Source: Deltaproteobacteria bacterium
GTDB taxonomy: Bacteria; Desulfobacterota; JAENJC01
Assembly (NCBI GenBank): GCA_030646755.1
Contig: JAUSKU010000038.1
Span: 1 to 37,302 of the forward strand
Direction: 5' to 3'
DNA: 37,302 nt
Below are positions 22,987 through 31,291 of the stretch, in pieces (within the stretch, counting starts at the first letter, position 1; every line of letters starts with the position of its first letter). The notes beneath the pieces are model-generated. The model did not search any database. It had not been told where the DNA came from and worked only from the letters and a program-made list of their open reading frames with translations. A program made the translations under genes and the position numbers.

Positions 22987-24720
22987 ATGGATAAGGAAAA
23001 GGGACATTTTCAGGAAAATCCGGAGGGAAGGCCGGAAAAAGAAGGCGAAGAGGAGTCTTTTGAGGCCCTTTTTAAGGAAAGCCTGAGTGAACTATCTGAG
23101 GGAGAAACGGTAAAAGGCGAGATAGTAAAGATTACCTCCGATTCCATACTTCTGGATATAGGGTACAAGTCCGATGCAATTATACCGGTCGCGGAATTTA
23201 CGGGGCCTGATGGGACATTGAGTGTTAAGGTCGGGGATAAAGTTTCTGCGATTATTGAAAAGCTGGAAGGGAAAAACGGTTTGGTCCTCCTCTCCAGGAC
23301 AAAGGCCGCCAAAATGATGATATGGGATGATATAGCGAGACTCTGCGATGAAGGCGGTTTTATAGATGGAAAGGTAACAGGCAAGGTTAAAGGCGGGCTT
23401 TTTGTTGATATTGGAGGGGTACAGGCATTTCTCCCCGGCTCCCAGATAGATCTGAAACCTGTAAAGAACATGGATGAACTCCTTGGGAAGACATTTCAAT
23501 TCAAGGTGCTTAACTACAATAAAAAGGCAGAGAATGTCGTTGTTTCGAGAAGGGCATACCTGGAGGGCGTGAGGGAAAAGCAAAGGGAGAAGACCCTGGA
23601 AGGGCTTCATGAAGGCGCCACTGTGCAAGGGATTGTAAAGAACATCATGGATTACGGCGCCTTTGTGGATATCGGAGGTATTGACGGTCTTCTTCATCTA
23701 AATGATATCTCCTGGAAAAGGATAGCCAATCCGGCGGAAGTTTTGAAGGTTGGCGACAAGATCACGGTCCGCATATTGAGACTTGATCTGGCTAACAAGA
23801 AACTCTCTTTAGGCCTGAAGCAGACAACCGACGATCCTTGGAAGGATGTTGCAAGTAAATACCCGGTTGGGACAAGGCTAAAGGGGAAGGTTGTAAATCT
23901 TACAGATTTCGGCGCCTTTGTTGAGCTGGAAGGCGGGGTGGAGGGTATGATCCACATATCCGAGATGTCATGGACAAAGAAGATAAAGCATCCATCATCC
24001 ATCCTTTCAGTGGGTGAGATGGCAGATGCGGTTGTCCTCGATATAGACGCTTCCAGCAGGAAGATTGCCTTGGGCCTCAAGCAGGCAGGCCCGAATCCCT
24101 GGGATCTTCTGGAGAATAAGTATCCTGCGGGCAGCCGAGTCAAAGGGAAGGTTAAGAGCATAACCGATTTTGGCATATTTATAGAGGTTGAAGAGGGAAT
24201 CGACGGCCTTGTGCATATGTCAGACATCTCATGGACAAAAAAGATCAAGCAGCCGTCGGAGTTGTTCAAGAAAGGGGATGAGGTCGAGGCGGTTGTTCTG
24301 AACGTTGATAAGGAGAAGGAAAAGCTTTCCCTGGGGATAAAACAGCTTTCAAAGGACCCATGGGCTGAAATACCGTCCAGATACCCGAAAGGAAGCATCG
24401 TGAGCGGGAAGGTTTCCAGCGTAACAGATTTCGGCGCCTTCCTTGAGATAGAAGAAGGTATAGAGGGCCTCATACATGCATCGGAGTTGGTAAAGGAGAA
24501 GGAGCAGAAACCTTCAGAAGTAGTTAAGGAAGGTGAGATCCTGACGGCAAAGGTCATTGGGCTTGACATTCCAGAAAAAAAGATATCTTTGAGCGTGAAG
24601 TCCCTTGAAAAGGATGAAGAAAAGGCCGCAATAAAGGAGTTCTTCCAGAAACAGGGAAGCGGTAAAACAAGCCTGGGAGATGTTTTAAAGGACAAATTAA
24701 ATAATTCAGGGAAGGAGTAG
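22987..24720 (+). CDS. rpsA: 30S ribosomal protein S1
   Basis: A 577-residue protein with six S1 RNA-binding domains after an acidic lead (residues 1-37). Domains 1 (about 38-108) and 2 (about 124-192) are divergent, as usual for ribosome-binding repeats. Domains 3-6 (about 210-545) are similar to each other, each with a D(Y/F)G(A/I)F core and most followed by LSLGLKQ-like strings. It binds mRNA and helps start translation. The ATG 22987 gap to ispH is 68 bases. Its stop is immediately followed by the sppA start. Confidence 0.96.
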   Translation: MDKEKGHFQENPEGRPEKEGEEESFEALFKESLSELSEGETVKGEIVKITSDSILLDIGYKSDAIIPVAEFTGPDGTLSVKVGDKVSAIIEKLEGKNGLVLLSRTKAAKMMIWDDIARLCDEGGFIDGKVTGKVKGGLFVDIGGVQAFLPGSQIDLKPVKNMDELLGKTFQFKVLNYNKKAENVVVSRRAYLEGVREKQREKTLEGLHEGATVQGIVKNIMDYGAFVDIGGIDGLLHLNDISWKRIANPAEVLKVGDKITVRILRLDLANKKLSLGLKQTTDDPWKDVASKYPVGTRLKGKVVNLTDFGAFVELEGGVEGMIHISEMSWTKKIKHPSSILSVGEMADAVVLDIDASSRKIALGLKQAGPNPWDLLENKYPAGSRVKGKVKSITDFGIFIEVEEGIDGLVHMSDISWTKKIKQPSELFKKGDEVEAVVLNVDKEKEKLSLGIKQLSKDPWAEIPSRYPKGSIVSGKVSSVTDFGAFLEIEEGIEGLIHASELVKEKEQKPSEVVKEGEILTAKVIGLDIPEKKISLSVKSLEKDEEKAAIKEFFQKQGSGKTSLGDVLKDKLNNSGKE

Positions 24721-25617
24721 ATGGGTATTAAGAATATTGCAAAGAATATTTTTATAATCGCATCCGCCTTTCTGGGCCTGATCCTTCTGATAGGCGTCAT
24801 CTCTCTATTCATAGGGGACGGGTTCGGAAAGGACAAAGTGGCTGTAGTGACGGTAAAGGGGGTCATTACCGATTCCAGGTCTGTCATAGAGCAACTCCAC
24901 AATGCTGAGGAAAGTTCGGATGTAAAGGCCATTGTGGTGCGCATAAACAGCCCCGGCGGCGGAGTTGGTGCGTCCCAGGAGATTTATAGAGAGGTCTCAA
25001 AAATAAAGAACAAAAAGGTTGTCGTTTCTATGGGCTCCGTTGCCGCATCCGGCGGCTACTACATAGCCTGCGGCGCTGAAAAAATATATGCCAATCCGGG
25101 TACTCTCACAGGCAGCATAGGCGTCCTTATGGAGTTTGCCGATATAGAGGAACTCCTGGGTAAGATCGGGCTTAAGGGATATGTTATAAAGAGCGGGGAA
25201 TACAAGGACATAGGCTCCCCTATCAGGCCCATGACCGATAGAGAGAAGGAACTTTTGCAGGGAGTGATTGACAACGTGTACAAGCAGTTCGTGGGGGTAG
25301 TTTCCAAGGGGAGAAGGCTCCCTGATGCTTATGTGAAAGGTCTCGCTGATGGCCGTATATTCACAGGGGAACAGGCAAAGGGCCTCAAACTGGTTGATGA
25401 GCTTGGAAACCTGGAAGATGCCGTAGATGGCGTGGCAAAGATGGCTGGAATAAAGGGGAAACCATACGTCAAGTATATGGAGAAGAAGAGATTTTCCGTC
25501 TTTAACCTCTTTCTTGGAGAAGAAGCGGAATCGATCTTTAACAGCCTTAGTAGTCAGATGTTTGGCCTGAACTATCTTTTTATTCCTGGAAAGACCTTTT
25601 TTAAGGGAACACCCTAA
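24721..25617 (+). CDS. sppA: Signal peptide peptidase SppA, 36-kDa type
   Basis: A 298-residue membrane-bound serine protease that clears cleaved signal peptides. An N-terminal membrane helix (about residues 8-34, IFIIASAFLGLILLIGVISL) anchors the catalytic domain. VRINSPGGGVGASQEIY forms the oxyanion region. The nucleophile is Ser110 in SVAASGGYYIACGA, and the general base is Lys162 in SGEYKDIGSP; their 52-residue spacing equals that of Bacillus SppA. The gene starts on the base after the rpsA stop, so translation is coupled. It is the last gene of the operon; no clear terminator follows (25618-25740). Confidence 0.95.
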   Translation: MGIKNIAKNIFIIASAFLGLILLIGVISLFIGDGFGKDKVAVVTVKGVITDSRSVIEQLHNAEESSDVKAIVVRINSPGGGVGASQEIYREVSKIKNKKVVVSMGSVAASGGYYIACGAEKIYANPGTLTGSIGVLMEFADIEELLGKIGLKGYVIKSGEYKDIGSPIRPMTDREKELLQGVIDNVYKQFVGVVSKGRRLPDAYVKGLADGRIFTGEQAKGLKLVDELGNLEDAVDGVAKMAGIKGKPYVKYMEKKRFSVFNLFLGEEAESIFNSLSSQMFGLNYLFIPGKTFFKGTP

Positions 25618-25745
25618 GCAAGCAATTTATAAACTGCGATGTAAACGACGCTTCCCCTTCCCCAATAAATCCCGTTTTTTTATAAAGCGTAAAAGAAGTT
25701 GAGGGTGGAGGAAAAGAGAGAAGGCTAATGGATCGAATTTGAAAA

Positions 25746-25774
25746 TTGACAGGGATGGGATTTTGTATTACATT
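25746..25774 (+). promoter_or_regulatory. Promoter of the AbrB/PIN pair
   Basis: TTGACA (25746-25751), a 17-base spacer and TACATT (25769-25774), followed by the operator-like palindrome at 25778-25794 and the antitoxin start at 25814. Confidence 0.6.
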
Positions 25775-25777
25775 TGT

Positions 25778-25794
25778 TATAAGTAATACTTATA
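25778..25794. promoter_or_regulatory. Operator-like palindrome TATAAGT-AAT-ACTTATA
   Basis: Perfect 7-base arms with a 3-base centre, placed at the expected transcript start. A second, overlapping pair GTATTAC/GTAATAC (about 25765-25789) covers the -10 box. Binding by the AbrB-type antitoxin would block the promoter. Confidence 0.6.
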
Positions 25795-25813
25795 GATTTA
25801 GTAAGGAGTTTTT

Positions 25814-26062
25814 ATGCTAACGACAACGGCTGTTAAAATAACATCAAAAGGGCAGGTTACAATCCCAAAAGAGATAAGAACGCTCTTGGGAAGCGATATC
25901 GTGGAATTTGAGTTAATGGAAGGGAATGTCATAGTAAAGCCTGTAAAGAGTGTCGGCGGATCTTTACAAAAGTATGCAAAAAAGCATATTCCATTAGAAA
26001 AAATCAGGGATACTGTATGGGAGCAGGTAGTGCATGAAAGAACCGACAAAAAAACTGCCTGA
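25814..26062 (+). CDS. AbrB/MazE-family antitoxin
   Basis: An 82-residue protein with an N-terminal swapped-hairpin AbrB domain, TAVKITSKGQVTIPKEIRTLLGSDIVEFELMEGNVIVKPV (residues 5-44). The C-terminal charged tail should bind the toxin. ATG 25814 has the ribosome site TAAGGAG. It overlaps the PIN gene by 29 bases, so the two form one unit, probably self-repressed through the palindromes upstream. Confidence 0.9.
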   Translation: MLTTTAVKITSKGQVTIPKEIRTLLGSDIVEFELMEGNVIVKPVKSVGGSLQKYAKKHIPLEKIRDTVWEQVVHERTDKKTA

Positions 26063-26432
26063 TACCAATGTGATCCTCAGGTATCTGCTGGAAGACGACC
26101 CTGGGCTTTACAAAATAGCAAAGGAGCTATTTGAAAAAGTCAGGGTTGGCGATGAAAAGGCGATTATCCTTGAAGGTGTCCTTGTTGAGTGTGTTTATGT
26201 CCTTTTGAAGTTTTATAAGGTCCCGAAGGAAGAGACGGCGGCCAAATTAAAGGGGTTGCTGCATTACAAAGGCATTGTCAATGACGACAAAGAGGAACTG
26301 ATCGAGGCGTTAACTGTTTTTACTGGAAAAAACATTGATATTGTTGATTGCATACTGTTTGTAAAAGCCAGGCACAATAAAATGGCCTTATTCAGCTTTG
26401 ATGAAAAATTAAATAAGCTTTACAGGTCTTGA
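26034..26432 (+). CDS. PIN-domain toxin
   Basis: A 132-residue PIN ribonuclease. PDTNVILRYLLEDDPGL holds the first Asp (near residue 10), GVLVECVYVLLKFYKV the Glu, NIDIVDCILFVKA the second Asp, and LFSFDEKLNKL the last acidic site. It starts at ATG 26034 inside the antitoxin gene. It is complete and probably active when free of antitoxin. With the pairs at 564, 14340 and 19399 it is the fourth putative toxin-antitoxin unit of the window. Confidence 0.9.
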   Translation: MKEPTKKLPDTNVILRYLLEDDPGLYKIAKELFEKVRVGDEKAIILEGVLVECVYVLLKFYKVPKEETAAKLKGLLHYKGIVNDDKEELIEALTVFTGKNIDIVDCILFVKARHNKMALFSFDEKLNKLYRS

Positions 26433-26499
26433 TTTCCCCTCTCCACCCTTGCCATTTCTCTATATTTTACAAACACCGGATAAACACATTTATTACTAC

Positions 26500-26546
26500 A
26501 CAAAAGCAAATTAACAATCTCTGACCCTATGAGCCCTTGCTTTTGT
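26500..26546. repeat. 10-bp perfect inverted repeat
   Basis: ACAAAAGCAA (26500-26509) and TTGCTTTTGT (26537-26546) around a 27-base loop, in the 234-base gap after the PIN toxin. There is no T-run. The gap holds no gene. Confidence 0.4.
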
Positions 26547-26604
26547 TAATGAGCGCTGCCGACAAGGGGTAGCCTTGGCCCTTCAAAATTAGCCCCTTTC
26601 CTTC

Positions 26605-26628
26605 TTGACACAGACAAAAACTCTGTGT
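26605..26628 (+). promoter_or_regulatory. Palindrome overlapping a TTGACA box
   Basis: ACACAGA (26608-26614) and TCTGTGT (26622-26628) form a perfect inverted repeat sharing bases with TTGACA (26605-26610), 39-62 bases before the MetE-like gene. No good -10 box is seen at the usual spacing, so the promoter call is weak. Confidence 0.35.
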
Positions 26629-26666
26629 TACGGTCATGCAAAATTTAAATCAGAAAAGAGTTTACC

Positions 26667-27707
26667 ATGAATTTTAAACCAAGATGGCTGGCTACCGGTA
26701 TAGGGAGCCTTCCGGTTCTCGATCCCGAAGAGGGTGTATCCCTTGTACTCGAATACCTCCCTGAGATACCTATCTGGCCTCAGCTTCCACAGAGAGGACC
26801 CGTAGAGGGGATGGTCTGGCAATACAGCGAGGGGATGCCCAGGATACGGGCAGACGTCAAATCCAATAAGATATGGATTGATGCAGCCGGGGACGTTACG
26901 CCGGACCTGGAGACCTTCTATGAGCACTTCTTCGCAGGAGATGCAGATTACTTCGCCTTAAGCAAAGAATTTGCCCCCGGCTATTATGCCATGCTGGACA
27001 GGCTTAAATCAGGAGTTCCCAAGGGAATTGTGGCTTTGAAGGGCCATATCACAGGCCCTATAACCTTTGGAATGGGGATGAAGGACCAGCAGGGCGGCTA
27101 CGTCATCTATAACCCCGATCTGTTTGATTCAGTCCTGAAGACCCTTCGGATGAAGGCCGTCTGGCAGATTGAAGGGTTCAGGCAGTTCAACCTCCCTGTC
27201 ATCATATTCATGGATGAGCCAGCCATGACCTCTTACGGCTCCGCATATTTTAATGTAACTAAAGAGCAGGTCATAGAATACTGGAATGAGATAATCGACG
27301 GGATAAAGGATAAAAACGGGATAGTCGGCATCCACTGCTGCGGGAACATGGACTGGTCTGTCCCTTTTGAAAGCAGGATAGATATCGTGAACTTCGATGC
27401 CTATGGATATGTGGAAAAGTTGGGGATGTATCCTGAGGAGCTTAAGAAGTTCCTTGGAAGGGGCGGAATCCTGGCCTGGGGGATTGTCCCAACCGACAGG
27501 GGAGGGCGGTTGGAGGTCGAATTCCTCGTAAATCGCCTGACAGAGGCGGTTGATAAACTGGTCGAAGCAGGTGTCGACAGGCAGACCCTTTCGGAGCAGT
27601 CCATGATAACCCCAAGCTGCGGAATGGGGTCACTGACTAGAGAAGAGGCACTGGAGATATTGAAGGCCACTAAAGAGGTCTCAAGGATAATGAGGGAGAG
27701 GAGTTAG
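26667..27707 (+). CDS. MetE-C-like / UROD-superfamily protein
   Basis: A 346-residue barrel protein resembling the catalytic half of cobalamin-independent methionine synthase. WLATGIGSLPVLDPEEGVSL at the start, KGHITGPITFGMGM, IIFMDEPAMTSYGS, GIHCCGNMDWSV and TPSCGMGSLTREEA are visible. The His-Cys of GIHCCGN and the Cys of PSCGMG are the likely zinc ligands, as in MetE. It lacks the N-terminal folate-binding duplicate of MetE, so the methyl donor is probably different, such as a corrinoid protein. The physiological substrate cannot be told. Its stop overlaps the GTG of the HIT gene by one base. Confidence 0.8.
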   Translation: MNFKPRWLATGIGSLPVLDPEEGVSLVLEYLPEIPIWPQLPQRGPVEGMVWQYSEGMPRIRADVKSNKIWIDAAGDVTPDLETFYEHFFAGDADYFALSKEFAPGYYAMLDRLKSGVPKGIVALKGHITGPITFGMGMKDQQGGYVIYNPDLFDSVLKTLRMKAVWQIEGFRQFNLPVIIFMDEPAMTSYGSAYFNVTKEQVIEYWNEIIDGIKDKNGIVGIHCCGNMDWSVPFESRIDIVNFDAYGYVEKLGMYPEELKKFLGRGGILAWGIVPTDRGGRLEVEFLVNRLTEAVDKLVEAGVDRQTLSEQSMITPSCGMGSLTREEALEILKATKEVSRIMRERS

Positions 27708-28192
27708 TGGAAAGGCTTTGGGCACCGTGGAGGATGGAGTATATTGAAAAATGCGATGAACCATGCGCCTGCATCTTCTGCGAGCTGCCGAAGAAGGGGA
27801 ACGACAGGGAAAACCTGATCCTCTTTCGCGGCGAGCACTCCTTCGTAATAATGAATAAATTCCCGTACGCCGTTGGTCACCTGATGGTGGCGCCATACAG
27901 GCACACTGCCGACCTGAACGATCTTCCTGCCGAAGAACTCACCGATATATTCTTGAACACAAGGGAATGCGTCAATATCCTGAAGAAGGCCATGAAACCC
28001 CAGGGGTTCAATGTAGGAGCAAACCTTGGCCGCTCCGGAGGGGCAGGGATTGTTGACCACGTCCATTTTCACATTGTCCCGCGCTGGAACGGGGACTCCA
28101 ACTTCATGCCTGTGATAGGCGGAACAAAGGTGGTTTCTCAGAGCCTGGAGAAGACCTACGACAGGCTGTATCCAATGTTTTTAGAAAAATAG
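27707..28192 (+). CDS. HIT-family nucleotide hydrolase/phosphorylase
   Basis: A 161-residue HIT protein. CDEPCACIFCELP near the N-terminus is a cysteine set that may bind zinc. VIMNKFPYAVGHLMVAPYRH is the substrate strand, and the catalytic histidine triad is DHVHFHIVPRW (His-x-His-x-His). The N-terminal LWAPWRMEYI is typical of the AP4A-phosphorylase-like subgroup found in many anaerobes. It starts at GTG 27707, overlapping the MetE-like stop, so both are likely co-translated. Confidence 0.93.
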   Translation: MERLWAPWRMEYIEKCDEPCACIFCELPKKGNDRENLILFRGEHSFVIMNKFPYAVGHLMVAPYRHTADLNDLPAEELTDIFLNTRECVNILKKAMKPQGFNVGANLGRSGGAGIVDHVHFHIVPRWNGDSNFMPVIGGTKVVSQSLEKTYDRLYPMFLEK

Positions 28193-28196
28193 ATAT

Positions 28197-28221
28197 GTAG
28201 GGACGCCCCTTGCGGGTACCC
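28197..28221. repeat. Half-unit of a GTAGGG-type palindromic repeat
   Basis: GTAGGGACGCCCC-TTG-CGGGTACCC resembles the left half of the repeat at 18409-18480. The rest of the gap (28222-28337) shows only weak promoter-like boxes (TTGCCA at 28263, TTTACA at 28289) before cas3. Confidence 0.45.
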
Positions 28222-28337
28222 TGAGAACACGTCAAATAAAACCCCCAACCTTATTAATCTCCTTGCCACAATAAAAATATCGTGATAGTTTACAGAGAAA
28301 TCATTGCCAGGCATAGTAATCTAAGCGGAGTTTTATA

Positions 28338-30545
28338 ATGAACCAGGACAGACCTATTGCCCATGTATCGGAAGACGGATGCATCCACCTGCTCGATGAG
28401 CATTTGAGGGAAACTGCAAAGTTGGCAGAAAGATTTGCCGCAGAGTTTGGGTGTGGAGAGTGGGGGCGGTTGGCGGGGTTGTGGCATGACCTGGGGAAGT
28501 ATTCTCCCGAATTTCAGCGATACATCCGTGCGGCAAGTGGACTTGATGCCCATCTTGAGGGAAAACCTGGGCGGGTTGACCATTCTACGGCAGGCGGTCT
28601 TCATGCTGTTGATCGGTTTAACAAGCTTGGGCGTATCTTTGCCTACGTGATTGCCGGGCACCATGCAGGGCTTCCAGATTGGCAGGGTGCGACGGCGGGC
28701 ATGGCTGCCCTGGCCCAGCGGCTTCAGAACATAAAACTATTGGATACTGCATTGTCAGCCGCGATTCCAAAGGAGATTCTCGAACAGCACCTACCAACCG
28801 AACGGGCGAAATCTGGGACAGAGCTTTCTCGTTCCCTTTGGCTGAGGATGCTTTTTTCCTGCGTGGTAGATGCCGATTTTCTGGACACCGAGGCATTCTT
28901 CGAGCCTGACAAAACAAAGGCACGAGGCTGTTACCCTACATTGACAGACTTGTTGCCGCAGTTCGATGAGTTTATGAAAGGCAAGCAGGCAGAGGCCAAC
29001 GCCACCGATGTCAATCGTATCCGCACGAAGATACTCGACCAGTGTCGATCAAAGGCCTGTGAAGCGCCAGGTATCTACACCCTCACCGTGCCGACCGGCG
29101 GAGGAAAAACCCTCTCGTCAATGGCGTTCGCCCTGAATCATGCCCTGATCCATAGTAAGCGCCGAATCATCTATGTCATCCCATACACAAGCATACTCGA
29201 GCAGGCCGCAGATCAGTTCCGGTCAATCTTCGGAGATGCAGTTATTGAACACCACAGCAACCTGGACGTGGAAGACGAAACACGGGAAACCTCACGCTCC
29301 CGTCTGGCCTGCGAAAACTGGGATGCGCCGGTCATCGTAACCACAACGGTTCAGTTCTTCGAGTCGCTCTTTGCCAGTCGCACCAGTCGTTGCCGCAAGC
29401 TGCACAATATCGTCAACAGCGTAGTTATTCTGGATGAGGCGCAACTCCTCCCTCCTGATTTTCTCAATCCGATTCTTGAAGCCCTGGATGAACTCCGTAA
29501 GAACTATGGAGTCACCATCGTCTTCTGTACCGCCACGCAACCGGCCTTCGGTCCGCATAAAAGCATGGGTTATACGTTCAAGGGGCTTACCGGCATGACC
29601 GAGATTATGGATGATCCTACAGCTCTCTACCGCACTTTGAAACGGACAGAGATTTCGGTCGTGGAAAACCTGCTGGAGCCGCAAGCCTGGGAAGGAATGG
29701 CTACCCGGCTGCGCGAACAGGACTCGGTGCTTTGCATCGTCAATCGTCGAGATGATGCGCACGCCCTGTGGGAGTTGATGCCGGAAGGGACGTTTCACCT
29801 TTCAGCCCTCATGTGCGGCGCCCACCGCTCGAAAAAAATAGCGGAAATCAAACAAAGCCTGAAAGATAGGCTCTCCACTCGTGTTATCAGCACTCAATTG
29901 GTGGAAGCAGGGGTGGATGTTGACTTTCCTGTGGTCTACCGCGCACTGGCAGGTCTCGATTCTGTTGCCCAGGCTGCCGGACGCTGCAACCGCGAAGGAT
30001 TGCAGGATAAAGGGGAAGTCTACGTCTTTGCGCCGCCAAGCAAAATACCGGCTGGCCATCTGCGTCAGGCCGCTGAGATCGGTCGCCGTCTCCTGACGAA
30101 TGCGGGAGAGGACCCTTTGTCGCCGGAACAGTTTGAGGCTTTCTTCAAGGAGTTTTATTGGGTTCGCGGCGACAGGCTTGATAAGGAGAATATTGTCGAC
30201 CTTTTACGGAATGACGCAAACCTGGAGATACGTTTCAGGGAGGCGGCAAAAAAGTTTCAGCTAATCGACGAGGCGGCTCAAGGACAAGTCATAGTGCGCT
30301 ACCGGAATGACGATCTGATTAAGCTGCTTGAAAAGGGACAGCCGGAACGCTGGCTGCTGCGGAAACTGCAACGGTACGTTGTCAACCTGCCGCGTTACCT
30401 GCATGGCCGGTTGGCGCAATCAGGCGCAATTCGGGAGATACACCCCGGCATCTTTATTCAGGGGCATGGCGCACTGTATCATGACGACTTGGGCTTTTGC
30501 CCGGACAAATCAATGCTCTATGAGCCGGACGAATTGATGTGTTGA
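28338..30545 (+). CDS. cas3: CRISPR-associated nuclease-helicase Cas3 (type I-C)
   Basis: A 735-residue protein that unwinds and degrades DNA bound by Cascade. The HD nuclease domain comes first: EHLRETAKLAERF, LWHDLGKYSPEFQRY (His50-Asp51), KPGRVDHSTAG and IAGHHAGLPDW. The SF2 helicase follows: Walker A PTGGGKT (from residue 252), DEAQ box at 366-369, FCTATQPAF (motif III), STQLVEAGVDVDFP and AQAAGRCNREG (motif VI). The active-site residues look intact. The ribosome site GCGGAG precedes ATG 28338. CGN arginine and ATC isoleucine codons are more frequent than in the aromatic operon, pointing to acquisition by transfer. Confidence 0.97.
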   Translation: MNQDRPIAHVSEDGCIHLLDEHLRETAKLAERFAAEFGCGEWGRLAGLWHDLGKYSPEFQRYIRAASGLDAHLEGKPGRVDHSTAGGLHAVDRFNKLGRIFAYVIAGHHAGLPDWQGATAGMAALAQRLQNIKLLDTALSAAIPKEILEQHLPTERAKSGTELSRSLWLRMLFSCVVDADFLDTEAFFEPDKTKARGCYPTLTDLLPQFDEFMKGKQAEANATDVNRIRTKILDQCRSKACEAPGIYTLTVPTGGGKTLSSMAFALNHALIHSKRRIIYVIPYTSILEQAADQFRSIFGDAVIEHHSNLDVEDETRETSRSRLACENWDAPVIVTTTVQFFESLFASRTSRCRKLHNIVNSVVILDEAQLLPPDFLNPILEALDELRKNYGVTIVFCTATQPAFGPHKSMGYTFKGLTGMTEIMDDPTALYRTLKRTEISVVENLLEPQAWEGMATRLREQDSVLCIVNRRDDAHALWELMPEGTFHLSALMCGAHRSKKIAEIKQSLKDRLSTRVISTQLVEAGVDVDFPVVYRALAGLDSVAQAAGRCNREGLQDKGEVYVFAPPSKIPAGHLRQAAEIGRRLLTNAGEDPLSPEQFEAFFKEFYWVRGDRLDKENIVDLLRNDANLEIRFREAAKKFQLIDEAAQGQVIVRYRNDDLIKLLEKGQPERWLLRKLQRYVVNLPRYLHGRLAQSGAIREIHPGIFIQGHGALYHDDLGFCPDKSMLYEPDELMC

Positions 30546-30551
30546 TGTTAT

Positions 30552-30581
30552 TGTAGAGACGCAATGCTTTGCGTCTCTACA
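30552..30581. repeat. Perfect 13-bp hairpin between cas3 and cas5c
   Basis: TGTAGAGACGCAA (30552-30564), loop TGCT, TTGCGTCTCTACA (30569-30581). There is no T-run. It is a dispersed-repeat type I associate with many bacterial genomes. In the mRNA it would form a very stable stem just before the cas5c ribosome site. Confidence 0.8.
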
Positions 30582-30604
30582 GCGAAGGAACGAAAGGAGG
30601 AACC

Positions 30605-31291
30605 ATGAATGATTCAGCAATAAAAAGCCGTCTCTTACGCCTCAAGGTCTGGGGTGACAACGCCTGCTTCACCCGGCCAGAGATGAAGGTTGAGCGGGTC
30701 TCCTACGATGTCATGACGCCTTCGGCGGCGCGCGGCATCCTGGAGGCCATTCTCTGGAAACCTGCCATCCGGTGGCATGTAACCCAGATTGACGTTCTGA
30801 AGCCGATTCGTTGGGAGTCGATGCGGCGCAACGAGGTCGGCAGCACCATGTCCCCTCGTACTGACGGAATCTTTATTGAGGAAAATCGTCAACAGCGGGC
30901 CGGACTCTTCCTGCGGGATGTCGCCTACACCATCCATGCCCGGTTTGATCTGACTGACAAAGCCGGGCCGGAGGATACCACCATCAAATTCCAGGAGATG
31001 TTCCTGCGCCGGGCTGAGAAGGGTCAGAGCTTTCACCATCCGTATCTCGGTTGCCGGGAGTTTGCCGCTCATTTCGAGCCGGTCTTCCACGATCAGCCAT
31101 TGCCGGAACCGATTGCCGAAAGTCGCGATCTGGGGTGGATGCTCCACGATCTTCTCCATGACAATTCAAGCGACAAGAACGGAAATATTCATTTTTGTAA
31201 CGAGGTATGCCATCCCCTCTTCTTTAGGGCCATGCTTGACCAGGGACGCATGAAAGTGCCTGCTTTTGACAGCATGGAGGTGCGATCATGA
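30605..31291 (+). CDS. cas5: Cas5c, crRNA-processing Cascade subunit
   Basis: A 228-residue type I-C Cas5. In this subtype Cas5c replaces Cas6 and cuts the pre-crRNA. The RAMP N-terminus LRLKVWGDNACFTRPEMKVERVSYDVMTPSAARGILEAI is clear, followed by RNEVGS, RDVAYTIHARF and KGQSFHHPYLGCREFAA; Tyr27 or nearby and the Lys/His of KGQSFHH are candidate catalytic residues. The start is ATG 30605 with AAAGGAGG before it; an upstream frame to 30569 only crosses the hairpin. It overlaps cas8c as ATGA. Confidence 0.95.
   Translation: MNDSAIKSRLLRLKVWGDNACFTRPEMKVERVSYDVMTPSAARGILEAILWKPAIRWHVTQIDVLKPIRWESMRRNEVGSTMSPRTDGIFIEENRQQRAGLFLRDVAYTIHARFDLTDKAGPEDTTIKFQEMFLRRAEKGQSFHHPYLGCREFAAHFEPVFHDQPLPEPIAESRDLGWMLHDLLHDNSSDKNGNIHFCNEVCHPLFFRAMLDQGRMKVPAFDSMEVRS

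Noticed and set aside
23694..24944. 416-codon reverse-strand open frame over rpsA and the start of sppA
   Set aside because: It is a shadow of the repetitive S1 domains; its translation is serine/proline-rich low-complexity with no family motifs, and rpsA is certain.
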